NCBI RefSeq assembly: GCF_001570865.1
Contig: NZ_BCSM01000004.1
Location: 62,001 to 126,000, forward strand
Length of the DNA: 64,000 nucleotides
Origin: Rothia kristinae NBRC 15354
GTDB lineage: Bacteria > Actinomycetota > Actinomycetes > Actinomycetales > Micrococcaceae
Reading direction: 5' to 3'
The notes beneath the pieces are model-generated. The model had not been told where the DNA came from. It was given only the letters and a program-made list of their open reading frames with translations, and made no database searches. The position numbers and the translations under genes were made by a program. This document shows positions 1-7,707 of this stretch, piece by piece; the stretch's first letter is position 1; each line of letters starts with the position of its first letter.

Positions 1-1
1 G

Positions 2-1441
2 CGCCCGCCGCAGGAGGGCGTGCTCTCCTTCCCCGGCAAGATCACGGCCCTGCCCCCCGAGCTAGCCGCCCCGGACGCGCAGGGCCCCACCTGGCTGGTC
101 ACGGACACGGGCCGGCACCGCGTCGTCGAGCTGGACGACACCCTGGAGACCGTGCTGCGCTCCTGGGGCGGGCCGGAGAAGGGCCACGCCGACGGCGGCC
201 CGGGGGACGCCCGCTTCGACGAGCCGCAGGGCCTGGCCGTGCTGCCGCCGGCCATCCGCGAGGCCGCCGGGTACGACGTGCTCGTGGCGGATTCCGTGAA
301 CCACCGGCTGCGCGGGATCCGGCTGGCCGACGGCGCGGTCAGCACCGTCGCCGGCAGCGGCGTGCAGCGCCTGCTCGACGCCGAGGGCGTGCGCACCGGG
401 GACCCGAACCGCATCGACCCCGCAGCCGATCCGCTGGGCGTGTCCCTGTCCTCCCCGTGGGATGTGCTCTGGTCCGAGGCGGCCGGGCTGGTGCTCGTGG
501 CGATGGCCGGAACCCACCAGATCTTCTCCTTCGACCCCGTCACCGGCTCCGTGCAGGTCTTCGCCGGCACGGGAGCCGAGGGCCTGCTGGACGGGCCCGC
601 CCACGAGGCCTGGTTCGCCCAGACCTCCGGCCTGGCCGCGGCCGCCGACGGCACCGTGTGGCTGGCGGATTCGGAGACCTCCGCCCTGCGCCGCCTGCGC
701 TTCGACGCCGGCGAGCAGGTCCGCGCGGAGACCGCGGTGGGCGAGGGCCTGTTCGACTTCGGCTTCCGCGACGGCGACGCCGCGACCGCGCGCCTGCAGC
801 ACTGCCTGGGGGTCGCGGTGCTGCCGGACGGCTCGGTGGCTGTGGCCGACACCTACAACGGGGCGGTGCGCCGCTGGGACCCGGCCTCGGGGCAGCTGAG
901 CACCCTGGCCCGGGGCCTGGCCGAGCCCTCCGACGTGCTGCTGGAGCAGCGCGGGCAGGACCAGGAGCCGCTGCTGCTGGTCGTGGAGACCAACGCCCAC
1001 CGCATCACCCGCCTGCCGATCCCCGCCGAGGCCCAGCGGGTGGACGAGGGCGCGGCGCGAAGCCAGCGCGCGGTCTCCCAGATCGCCGGGGGCACGCTGA
1101 CCCTGCGCTCGCGCTTCACCGCCCCCACGGGGCAGAAGCTGGATGACCGGTGGGGGGATCCCACCCAGCTGAAGGTCTCCGCGACCCCGCCGGAGTTCCT
1201 CCTCGACGGCGCCGGGGCCGCCCAGGGCCTGGAGCGCACGCTGCGGCTGAACCCGGAGATCACCGAGGCCGTGCTGCACGTGACGGCGCGGGCGGCCGCC
1301 TGCGACGGCGAGCCCGGCGGCGAGATCCCGGACCACGCGGCCTGCCACCTGTACCAGCAGGACTGGGGCATCCCCGTCGTCGTCACCGGGGATCCGGCGG
1401 ACGAGGCGGAGATGGTCCTGGACCTGCGCGGCGTGAACTGA
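2..1441 (+). CDS. NHL-repeat protein, 5' end outside window
   Basis: The reading frame is open to the first bases of the window, and the residues before the first GTG (position 20) read naturally into FPGKITAL, so the true start lies upstream. At least five NHL-type beta-propeller blades are visible, each with a V/L-A-D-x-x-x-x-R/L core: about residues 22-38, 87-110, 158-185, 213-230, 275-300 and 322-340. The C-terminal ~110 residues form a separate beta-rich segment. Family knowledge: bacterial NHLRC2-like proteins have an N-terminal thioredoxin domain before such a propeller and this C-terminal segment; here that domain would be off-window. Function unknown, possibly redox-linked. The stop is followed 11 bases later by the next gene. 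Confidence 0.8.
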   Translation, partial: RPPQEGVLSFPGKITALPPELAAPDAQGPTWLVTDTGRHRVVELDDTLETVLRSWGGPEKGHADGGPGDARFDEPQGLAVLPPAIREAAGYDVLVADSVNHRLRGIRLADGAVSTVAGSGVQRLLDAEGVRTGDPNRIDPAADPLGVSLSSPWDVLWSEAAGLVLVAMAGTHQIFSFDPVTGSVQVFAGTGAEGLLDGPAHEAWFAQTSGLAAAADGTVWLADSETSALRRLRFDAGEQVRAETAVGEGLFDFGFRDGDAATARLQHCLGVAVLPDGSVAVADTYNGAVRRWDPASGQLSTLARGLAEPSDVLLEQRGQDQEPLLLVVETNAHRITRLPIPAEAQRVDEGAARSQRAVSQIAGGTLTLRSRFTAPTGQKLDDRWGDPTQLKVSATPPEFLLDGAGAAQGLERTLRLNPEITEAVLHVTARAAACDGEPGGEIPDHAACHLYQQDWGIPVVVTGDPADEAEMVLDLRGVN

Positions 1442-1451
1442 GGGCCTCCCG

Positions 1452-2141
1452 ATGGCGGAGAACACCCGGGACATCCCCGAGCGGTACGGGAAGCTCGTGC
1501 AGGGCTTCCACCCGCGCATCGGCTCCTACGGGCGCAGGCTGCTGGCCGTGGCCCCCAACCTCCTGCTGGCGGCGCTCCTGCTGGCCTACCTGGCGTACAA
1601 GCGTCCGGCGGCGACCATCACCGTGATCGCGGTGCTGCTGATCGCGGGGTCGGCGGCCGCCTGCTACTCGGTGCTGCGCCCGGCCACCGCGGCCCTGACC
1701 GAGACGCACCTGCTCAAAGCCCGGCTGATCGGATGGACGGCGGTGCCCCGGGAGCGGATCGCGGGCACGGTGTTCGTCGCCCGGCTGCGTCCGGCGGGCG
1801 CGGATGCCGCCCGCGGGCCCTTCGCCCGGCTGCGGTCCCGCGGGGTCCCGGCCCTGTGGTTCACGGACGCGCAGGGACGCCGGCTGATGCGCTTCGATGG
1901 GCGGATCTGGGATGCGAAGACCCTGCGGGGGCTGTCGGGGAAGCTGACCCCCAGCACCGAGGTGTACGAGCTGGCCGACGTCGAGCAGATCGACGCCGCC
2001 CACCCGCACCTGATCACCTTCGCCGAGCGCCACCCTCGGTTCCGCTCCACGGTGCTGACCGTGCTCGGGGTGCTCATCCTGGTGCTCGTGCTGCTGCTGG
2101 CCTTCTGGCCGGAGCTGCTGCACGCCCAGCGCCTCGTCTGA
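1452..2141 (+). CDS. membrane protein of unknown function
   Basis: A 229-residue protein with two adjacent hydrophobic helices (about residues 30-48 and 52-75), a ~120-residue soluble middle, and a third hydrophobic helix near the C terminus (about 198-220). The middle has the alternating beta pattern (LTETHLLKARL, ALWFTDAQGRRLMRFDGRIW) typical of PH-like bacterial membrane proteins. That assignment is inference from pattern only. It follows the NHL gene after 10 bases and probably shares its transcript. No catalytic motif is visible. Confidence 0.65.
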   Translation: MAENTRDIPERYGKLVQGFHPRIGSYGRRLLAVAPNLLLAALLLAYLAYKRPAATITVIAVLLIAGSAAACYSVLRPATAALTETHLLKARLIGWTAVPRERIAGTVFVARLRPAGADAARGPFARLRSRGVPALWFTDAQGRRLMRFDGRIWDAKTLRGLSGKLTPSTEVYELADVEQIDAAHPHLITFAERHPRFRSTVLTVLGVLILVLVLLLAFWPELLHAQRLV

Positions 2142-2198
2142 TCCCCGCAGGCCCTGCCCGAGGGGCGCCGCCCGACGCGGGCCCCGGCGGCGGGCTCC

Positions 2199-2204
2199 TA
2201 GACT
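2199..2204 (+). promoter_or_regulatory. -10 box of leaderless methyltransferase gene
   Basis: TAGACT lies exactly 6 bases before the ATG at 2211, with no Shine-Dalgarno between. This places the transcription start at or next to the start codon. Confidence 0.6.
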
Positions 2205-2210
2205 GGCCCC

Positions 2211-2861
2211 ATGCGTGAACCGTCTCTGTGGGAGCAGCAGGTCCAGCGGAATCCCGAGCACTCCCGGTGGTACATCCAGCGCTTCGAGGCCATGCGCGCC
2301 GCGGGCGCGGACCTGGCCGGGGAGGCCCGGACCATGGACGCCCTGCTGCCGCGCGCGGCTCTCGTGCTCGACGCCGGCGCCGGGCCCGGCCGGGTTGGCG
2401 GGCAGCTGCTGGCGCTCGGGCACCGCGTGGTCGGGGTGGATGTGGACCCGGTGCTGGTCGAGCAGGCGCGGGCGGATCATCCCGGGGCTCAGTGGCTGGT
2501 CGGGGACCTGGCGCAGCTCGGCGCGGTCCTGCCCGCGGGTTACCTCGGGTCCTTCGACGGGATCGTGTGCGCGGGCAACGTGATGACCTTCCTGGCGCCC
2601 TCGACCCGGCGGGACGTGCTGGCCGGATTCGCCGCCGCCCTGAAGCCGGGGGCCCGGGCGGCGGTCGGCTTCGGCGCGGGGCGCGGCTACGGCTTCGGGG
2701 AGTTCCTCGACGACGCCCGCGCCGTCGGTCTGGAGCCGGCGACCCTGCTGGGCACGTGGGATCTGGAGCCGCTCACCCCGGACTCGGACTTCCTGGTGGC
2801 CCTGCTGCGTCGCCCGCAGGATCCGGCCCGCGACGCCGGATCGCGCACGAGCCTCCTCTGA
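2211..2861 (+). CDS. class I SAM-dependent methyltransferase
   Basis: 216 residues with the Rossmann methyltransferase fold. Motif [13 protein letters not shown] is at residues 52-63, the acidic ribose-binding end of strand 2 is GVDVD (75-79), and GDL follows at 98-100. CAGNVMTFL (about 120-128) matches the post-motif III strand. The substrate cannot be read from sequence; related small cytosolic enzymes are usually annotated only as class I methyltransferases. The start is set by the ATG just after a TAGACT box, so translation is probably leaderless. The gene ends convergent to tRNA-Gly, with a palindromic repeat element between them. Confidence 0.8.
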   Translation: MREPSLWEQQVQRNPEHSRWYIQRFEAMRAAGADLAGEARTMDALLPRAALVLDAGAGPGRVGGQLLALGHRVVGVDVDPVLVEQARADHPGAQWLVGDLAQLGAVLPAGYLGSFDGIVCAGNVMTFLAPSTRRDVLAGFAAALKPGARAAVGFGAGRGYGFGEFLDDARAVGLEPATLLGTWDLEPLTPDSDFLVALLRRPQDPARDAGSRTSLL

Positions 2862-2875
2862 GGGCCGGCGCCCCG

Positions 2876-2961
2876 CGAGACCGCACAGAAAAGCCGAGAC
2901 CGCACAGAAAAGCCGAGACCGCACCCGGCGGGTGCGGTCTCGGCATCTTCGTGCGGTCTCG
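2876..2961. repeat. palindromic repeat element, 19-nt period
   Basis: Three forward copies of CGAGACCGCAC start at 2876, 2895 and 2914 (exact 19-nt period, spacer AGAAAAGC twice). Inverted copies GTGCGGTCTCG start at 2932 and 2951 (again 19 nt). The inner pair forms a perfect 14-bp stem with a 3-base loop (CCGAGACCGCACCC/GGC/GGGTGCGGTCTCGG). It fills the gap between the convergent methyltransferase and tRNA-Gly genes and could act as a bidirectional terminator. No T-run follows. Confidence 0.85.
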
Positions 2962-2976
2962 ACGTCGTCGAGACGA

Positions 2977-3050
2977 TGGAGCGGCTGACGGGAATCGAAC
3001 CCGCGTATCAGGCTTGGGAAGCGTGCGCTCTACCATTGAGCTACAGCCGC
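2977..3050 (-). tRNA. tRNA-Gly (anticodon CCC)
   Basis: On the minus strand the 5' acceptor strand GCGGCTG pairs with CAGCCGC at the 3' end, followed by T and encoded CCA (2977-2979). The D-arm GCTCAATGGTAGAGC and the T-arm GGGTTCGATTCCC are canonical. The anticodon loop TTCCCAA places CCC at 3016-3018. Odd: the anticodon stem CACGC/GCCTG has a C:C opposition at its middle pair (positions 29:41 in standard numbering). All other stem pairs hold. Confidence 0.95.
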
Positions 3051-3135
3051 ATGCGCCGTTCCGGCACCCCATGACTCTACCCCACGATCCGGAGGCGGCA
3101 CAAACCGCACCCGCGGCGCGCCGGCGCCCGTGCTC

Positions 3136-3141
3136 TACAGT
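3136..3141 (+). promoter_or_regulatory. -10 box of leaderless dcd
   Basis: TACAGT is 6 bases before the GTG at 3148. It supports that GTG over the earlier in-frame GTG at 3130, which lies upstream of the box. Confidence 0.6.
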
Positions 3142-3147
3142 GGAACC

Positions 3148-3753
3148 GTGCTGATATCGGACCGTGACATCCGCCGGGAGATCGACGAGGGCCGCATCGG
3201 CCTGGACCCCTACGATCCCGCCATGCTCCAGCCCGCGAGCATCGACGTGCGCCTGGACCGCTTCTTCCGGCTGTTCGACAACCACAAGTACCCCCACATC
3301 GACCCGTCCCAGGACCAGTCCGAGCTGACTCGGCTGGTGCAGACCCGGGCCGACGAGCCGTTCATCCTGCATCCGGGGGAGTTCGTGCTCGGGGCGACCT
3401 ACGAGAAGGTCACCCTGCCCGACGACGTCGCCGCCCGCCTGGAGGGCAAGTCCTCCCTGGGCCGGCTCGGGCTGCTCACCCACTCCACCGCGGGCTTCAT
3501 CGACCCCGGGTTCTCCGGTCACGTGACCCTCGAGCTGTCCAACATGGCAACCCTGCCGATCATGCTGTGGCCGGGCTCCAAGGTCGGGCAGCTGTGCTTC
3601 TTCCGACTGAGCTCTCCCACCGAGCACCCCTACGGCACCGGCGAGTACGGCAACCGCTACCAGGGTCAGCGCGGGCCCACCGCCTCCCGCGGCTACCTGA
3701 ACTTCCACCGCACCCGCATCCCGGAATCCTCCGAGCCGAGTCCGCGGGCATGA
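3148..3753 (+). CDS. dcd: dCTP deaminase, probably bifunctional dCTP deaminase/dUTPase
   Basis: Converts dCTP towards dUMP for thymidylate synthesis in the cytosol. 201 residues from GTG 3148; an upstream in-frame GTG at 3130 is less likely because the family N terminus is M-L-x-S-D-R-D-I and a TACAGT box sits 6 bases before 3148. The trimeric dUTPase-fold signatures are present: EGKSSLGR at residues 99-106 (Ser102/Arg106) and [13 protein letters not shown] at 112-124, with Ala115 and Glu129. This arrangement closely follows the Mycobacterium tuberculosis enzyme, which both deaminates dCTP and hydrolyses the resulting dUTP. Bifunctionality here is inferred from that likeness. Its stop overlaps the start of the next gene (ATGA). 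Confidence 0.95.
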   Translation: MLISDRDIRREIDEGRIGLDPYDPAMLQPASIDVRLDRFFRLFDNHKYPHIDPSQDQSELTRLVQTRADEPFILHPGEFVLGATYEKVTLPDDVAARLEGKSSLGRLGLLTHSTAGFIDPGFSGHVTLELSNMATLPIMLWPGSKVGQLCFFRLSSPTEHPYGTGEYGNRYQGQRGPTASRGYLNFHRTRIPESSEPSPRA

Positions 3754-5129
3754 CCCCGCCGCGCGTGTTCACCCTGCGCGCCATGGGTCGGCGCGTGCAG
3801 GTGTGGGCCGAGCCGGGCGTGCCGGAGGCGTTCCTCGAGCGGCTGCGTGTGTCCTGGGCGGACTGCCTGGAGCCCGATGACGCGGTGTCCGACGACGCCG
3901 AACCGGCGGGGACCGAGTCCCCGGGCGCCGATGCCGTGCTCCGGCTGGTCGGCCCGGACCTCCCGCCCGCCGATCCCGCATCCGCTGCAGCCGCCGATGC
4001 CGAGCCCGCCCCCTCCCGCCCGGAGGGCGCCGACGCCCCCGAACCCGCCCGCCTCGTGGTCGGCCCGGAGTCCACCTGGCCCGGCGCGGAGCAGTCCTTC
4101 ACGACCCTGGTCACCACCACCCTGCTGGGGCTGCTGGTGGGGCGGGTCCACCTGCTGCACGCCGCGGCCCTCACGCCCCCCGAGGACGCCGTCGGGGAGG
4201 GGCCGTCGTCGGCCCTGGTGCTGGTCGGCCCCTCCGGGCGCGGCAAGACCACCGCCTCCCTGGCGCTGGCCCGGGCCGGGTGGGGCTACCTCTCGGATGA
4301 GACCGCGGTGATCGACCCCGCGGATCGGGCGGTGGCCCCCTATCCCAAGCCGCTGTCCGTGATCGAGGAGGCCGGGCGCCCCAAGGTCCAGCGCGCCGTC
4401 GGCGGAATGGGGCTGGCCGTGCGCCGCCGGGGTGCGCCGCTGGGCGGACTCGTCCTGCTGCATCGGCTCGGCCAGGAGGAGGACCCGGGCGGCCCGGTGC
4501 CGCGCATCGAGCCCCTGCCGCTGGCCGAGGGGCTGCAGGCCCTGGCCGAGCAGTCCTCCGGGCTGGAGCGGATGCCCGACGGCGTGGTCCAGCTGGCCCG
4601 GCTCGTGCAGGACACCGGCGGGGTGCGTCGGGTCCTGTACCGGGAGGCCGCGACCCTGGACCCGGTGTTGCGGGGCCTCGCCCGGGACCCTGAGGCCACC
4701 GCGGTCCGCGAGCCCTGGACCCGCATCGCCGAGGAGGAGGGGGCGCCCCGATCCGGGCGGGAGGGCCGATGGCGCCGGGCCCCCGAGACCCACGGGATCG
4801 ACACCGAGCAGGCGGCCCTCGTGCTGCGCCCCGGGCACAGCTACGTGCTCACCCGAGCCGCGGCCGACGCCTGGCTGCTGCTGGAGGGCCCCGGGCGCAC
4901 CGCGACCGACCTGCGCGGCGCACTGGAGCGCCGCCACGGCCCGGCCCCCGACGGGGCGGTGGAGGACATCCTGGCCACGCTGGCCGAGGAGGGACTCCTC
5001 CGGGACCCCGGGCAGAGCGCCGACCCCGCGGTGACCAACACTGCCGCCCCAGTCAGCACCGCCCCGGCCGCAGGCCCCCGGCCATCCGCAGAAGCACCCC
5101 GTCCCGTCGAAGAGGAACCCGCCCCATGA
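3750..5129 (+). CDS. HPr-kinase-like P-loop protein with C-terminal PqqD-like domain
   Basis: 459 residues starting at the ATG that overlaps the dcd stop. After an acidic, Pro/Ala-rich linker (about 42-110) comes a HprK-like core: [17 protein letters not shown] (Walker A, 157-173) followed by the [11 protein letters not shown] strand (179-189), as in HPr kinases and lasso-peptide tailoring kinases. Residues ~345-425 have a winged-helix pattern ([20 protein letters not shown], then GLLRDPG) like PqqD, a peptide-binding RiPP recognition element. A kinase fused to a recognition element would fit phosphorylation of a ribosomal peptide, but no precursor gene is visible. The stop overlaps the next ATG, so the two products are probably co-produced. 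Role uncertain; domain calls are by eye. Confidence 0.65.
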   Translation: MTPPRVFTLRAMGRRVQVWAEPGVPEAFLERLRVSWADCLEPDDAVSDDAEPAGTESPGADAVLRLVGPDLPPADPASAAAADAEPAPSRPEGADAPEPARLVVGPESTWPGAEQSFTTLVTTTLLGLLVGRVHLLHAAALTPPEDAVGEGPSSALVLVGPSGRGKTTASLALARAGWGYLSDETAVIDPADRAVAPYPKPLSVIEEAGRPKVQRAVGGMGLAVRRRGAPLGGLVLLHRLGQEEDPGGPVPRIEPLPLAEGLQALAEQSSGLERMPDGVVQLARLVQDTGGVRRVLYREAATLDPVLRGLARDPEATAVREPWTRIAEEEGAPRSGREGRWRRAPETHGIDTEQAALVLRPGHSYVLTRAAADAWLLLEGPGRTATDLRGALERRHGPAPDGAVEDILATLAEEGLLRDPGQSADPAVTNTAAPVSTAPAAGPRPSAEAPRPVEEEPAP

Positions 5130-6238
5130 TCACCGCCGCTCTGGCCCTGCCCCTGATCCTCGCCGTCGTCCTGGTGCTCAGTGGGATCGCCAAGCTGCGC
5201 GCCCCGCAGACCGTCGCCGCGGGCTTCCGGGACCTGCGTGTGCCCGCCGCCCTGGACCGGGCCTGGCTGCGCGCTCTCCTGCCGTGGGGGGAGCTGGTTC
5301 TGGCCGCGGCCCTGCTCGCCGCCCCCGGGGCGCTGGCCCCGGTGGCCGCCATCGCTGCGGCCCTGCTGTTCCTGGCCTACTGGGTGCTGATCCGCCGGGC
5401 CCTGTCCTTCGAGGAGCCGGTCAGCTGCGGTTGCTTCGGGGAGGCCAGCGCGGAGCCGGTCAGCGGGTGGACCCTGGCCCGCAACACCGTCCTGGCCCTG
5501 GTGGCCCTGGGCTGGGTCGCCTGCTCCTTCGTCACCTCGGGCCCCGGGCTGATCGCGGCCCTGCGCGGGGCGGATGCCCTGTGGCTGCTCGGCGGGGCGC
5601 TGGGCGCGCTGACCCTGTGGCTGAGCATGCCGCGCGGTGCGGCCGCCCCCGCCGCCGTCGACCCCGCGGCGGGCGCGGGGACCCTCGGCGCGCCGCGCCC
5701 CGCGGGCGCCCCGGGTGAGGCGAGCGCCGATCAGGAGGCCGAGGACTACGTGCGCCGCCCGACCCCGGGCATGCTGCTGCGCGATGCCTCCGGCGAGCTG
5801 ATCTCTCTGCGCAGCCTCGCCTCGCAGGGGGCACGGCTGCTGCTGCTGGTCTCCCCGGGGTGCGGCTCGTGCACCATCACCATGGCCGACGCCGTGCAGT
5901 GGCGGGGGAACCTGGGCCCGGTCACGCTGCACCTGATGACCCAGGCCCCGCAGGAGTCCCTGGAGGCCCAGACGGACGCATCCCTGCACGAGGACGCGCT
6001 GTACGACGTCGGCGGCTTCGCCTACGAGCTGCTGGGCATGGCCGGCACGCCCACGGCCGTGCTGGTGGGGGCCGACGGCGCCCTGGCCGGGGGACCGGTC
6101 GGCGGCTACGAGGCGATCCGCGAGTTCGTGGCCCAGATCCGGGACCAGCTGGCCGAGGCGGAGCAGCTCGACCCCGCCCAGGACGACACCGGGCAGGCCG
6201 ATGCCGATCAGAGCGGTGAGGCCCGCCCTGCGAGCTGA
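5126..6238 (+). CDS. MauE-like membrane protein fused to thioredoxin-like domain
   Basis: 370 residues starting in the ATGA overlap. The N-terminal half has four hydrophobic helices (about 3-20, 52-72, 75-90, 118-136) plus a fifth at 152-168. The Cys-x-Cys of EEPVSCGCFGE (Cys101, Cys103) is typical of MauE/DoxX-type redox membrane proteins. After a linker, residues ~212-355 form a thioredoxin/MauD-like domain with active-site motif CGSC (246-249) and the cis-Pro region GTPTAVLV. Such pairs move electrons across the membrane to reduce or isomerise disulfides of exported proteins. The fusion puts both steps in one chain. Operonic with dcd and the kinase/PqqD gene. The client is unknown. Confidence 0.75.
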   Translation: MITAALALPLILAVVLVLSGIAKLRAPQTVAAGFRDLRVPAALDRAWLRALLPWGELVLAAALLAAPGALAPVAAIAAALLFLAYWVLIRRALSFEEPVSCGCFGEASAEPVSGWTLARNTVLALVALGWVACSFVTSGPGLIAALRGADALWLLGGALGALTLWLSMPRGAAAPAAVDPAAGAGTLGAPRPAGAPGEASADQEAEDYVRRPTPGMLLRDASGELISLRSLASQGARLLLLVSPGCGSCTITMADAVQWRGNLGPVTLHLMTQAPQESLEAQTDASLHEDALYDVGGFAYELLGMAGTPTAVLVGADGALAGGPVGGYEAIREFVAQIRDQLAEAEQLDPAQDDTGQADADQSGEARPAS

Positions 6239-6244
6239 GCCCGG

Positions 6245-6258
6245 GCCCCCGCGGGGGC
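6245..6258. terminator. GC palindrome between convergent genes
   Basis: A perfect 14-bp palindrome GCCCCCGCGGGGGC lies in the 20-base gap between the convergent MauE/thioredoxin gene and the MFS gene. It may serve as a bidirectional terminator; there is no T-run. Confidence 0.4.
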
Positions 6259-7578
6259 TCAGCCCTCGCGCACCCGCAGGCCGTCGGCGTCGGCCTCCGC
6301 GGCCGGCTGCTGGGCACCGCCGACCCGCGGCAGGGTCAGGGCGAGGATCAGCCCCGCGGCGAGCACCAGGATGATCCCGGCCACCCCCCAGATCTGCTGC
6401 CCCGTGATCGCCACGAACAGGGAGAACAGGGCCGGGGCGAGGAAGCTCATCGCCCGTCCGGTGGTCGAGTACAGCCCGAAGTACTCGCCCTCCTTCCCCG
6501 GCGTCGTGATCCGGGAGAGGTAGGTGCGCGCCGCGGACTGGGCCGGCCCGACGAAGCCGCACAGGATCAGCCCGCACACCCAGAACGCCGCCTGCCCGCG
6601 CAGGAGCAGCAGGGGGCTTGCCGCGGCGATCAGACAGACCAGCGAGATCACGATGACGCGCTTGGGTCCCAGCAGATCGTCCAGGCGCCCGCCCAGCAGC
6701 GCCCCGGCCCCGGCCACCAGGTTGCCGGCGATCGCGAAGACGATGACCTGGTTGGTCGAGAAGCCGAAGGTCCCGGCGGCCAGCACCCCGCCGAAGGTGA
6801 AGATCCCGGCCAGCCCGTCCCGGAACACCGCCGAGGCGATGAGGAAGCGCAGCGTCGCCGGCTCCTCGCGCAGCAGCCGCAGGAGGGTCCTGCCGAGGCG
6901 CCGGTAGGAGTCCCGGATGGACTCGCGCGCGGCCTGCGGGGCGAGGTCCTCCACCGCGGTCTCGGGGAAGCGCACCAGGATCGGCAGGGAGAGTGCTGCC
7001 AGCCACACCGCGGAGAACACCGCGACGCCGCGCAGGTTCAGCGCCTCCTCCTCCGGCAGGCCCAACAGGCCGGGGGAGATGAACCCCAGCAGCACGATCA
7101 GCAGCGCCAGGATCCCGCCGAAGTAGCCGAAGGACCACCCGATCCCGCTGACCCGCCCCACCGTCTTCGGGGTGGAGATCACCGGCAGCAGGGCGTTGTA
7201 GTGCACCGTGGCGATCTCGCTGAAGATGTTCGCCAGCCCCAGCAGCCCCACCCCCAGGTACAGGTAGGCCGGCTCCGGGCGCACGAAGAAGCACGCGGCC
7301 ACGCACACCGCCACCAGGGCGGTGTTCAGCCCCAGCGCCCGACGTCGGGACCCAGCCCGATCCGCCCGCTGCCCCACGACCGGGGCGCTGAGGGCGACGA
7401 CCAGCCCCGCGATGGCCAGCCCGGTGGAGAGCACCCGGGAGGTGTGCGCCTCGTCGCCGAAGGAGGCGCTGGTCAGATACACGGAGAAGACGAAGGTGGT
7501 CATCACGGCGTTGAAGCTCGCCGAACCGGCGTCCCAGAGGGCCCAGGCCAGCGTCGGACGGCGGCGGGGTGTGATCAT
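6259..7578 (-). CDS. MFS transporter, UMF1/Atg22-like family
   Basis: 439 residues with about 12 hydrophobic segments. The N terminus (AWALWDAGSASFNAVMTTFVFSVYLT) is the hallmark of the UMF1 family of major facilitator proteins. The cytoplasmic loop 2-3 motif appears as GQRADRAGSRR. Substrate is not predictable; eukaryotic Atg22 relatives export amino acids from vacuoles. The ATG at 7578 is chosen because a TACCCT box lies 6 bases upstream on the minus strand (leaderless). It is convergent with the preceding redox gene and divergent from the Mrp operon. Confidence 0.85.
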   Translation of the reverse strand: MITPRRRPTLAWALWDAGSASFNAVMTTFVFSVYLTSASFGDEAHTSRVLSTGLAIAGLVVALSAPVVGQRADRAGSRRRALGLNTALVAVCVAACFFVRPEPAYLYLGVGLLGLANIFSEIATVHYNALLPVISTPKTVGRVSGIGWSFGYFGGILALLIVLLGFISPGLLGLPEEEALNLRGVAVFSAVWLAALSLPILVRFPETAVEDLAPQAARESIRDSYRRLGRTLLRLLREEPATLRFLIASAVFRDGLAGIFTFGGVLAAGTFGFSTNQVIVFAIAGNLVAGAGALLGGRLDDLLGPKRVIVISLVCLIAAASPLLLLRGQAAFWVCGLILCGFVGPAQSAARTYLSRITTPGKEGEYFGLYSTTGRAMSFLAPALFSLFVAITGQQIWGVAGIILVLAAGLILALTLPRVGGAQQPAAEADADGLRVREG

Positions 7579-7584
7579 GCCTAC

Positions 7585-7590
7585 AGGGTA
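7585..7590 (-). promoter_or_regulatory. -10 box of leaderless UMF1-type MFS gene
   Basis: Minus-strand TACCCT ends 6 bases before the ATG at 7578; no Shine-Dalgarno is present. Confidence 0.55.
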
Positions 7591-7707
7591 CAGCCCGGGC
7601 GGTGCACCGCTCCGGGGATCGGCGTTCGGCGGCCCCCGGGCGGGTTGCGGGCTTTTGGTATCCTGGGGAGGACCTGCTCCCCGGGCCATGTTAAGGAGTT
7701 CACCCGT

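Noticed and set aside
62-1519. 485-codon minus-strand frame over the NHL gene
   Set aside because: Low-complexity Gly/Arg/Val composition opposite a clear beta-propeller gene; antisense shadow.
2977-3050. tRNA-Gly as an integration site
   Set aside because: No integrase or direct repeat of the tRNA 3' end was seen by eye, and the neighbours are core genes.
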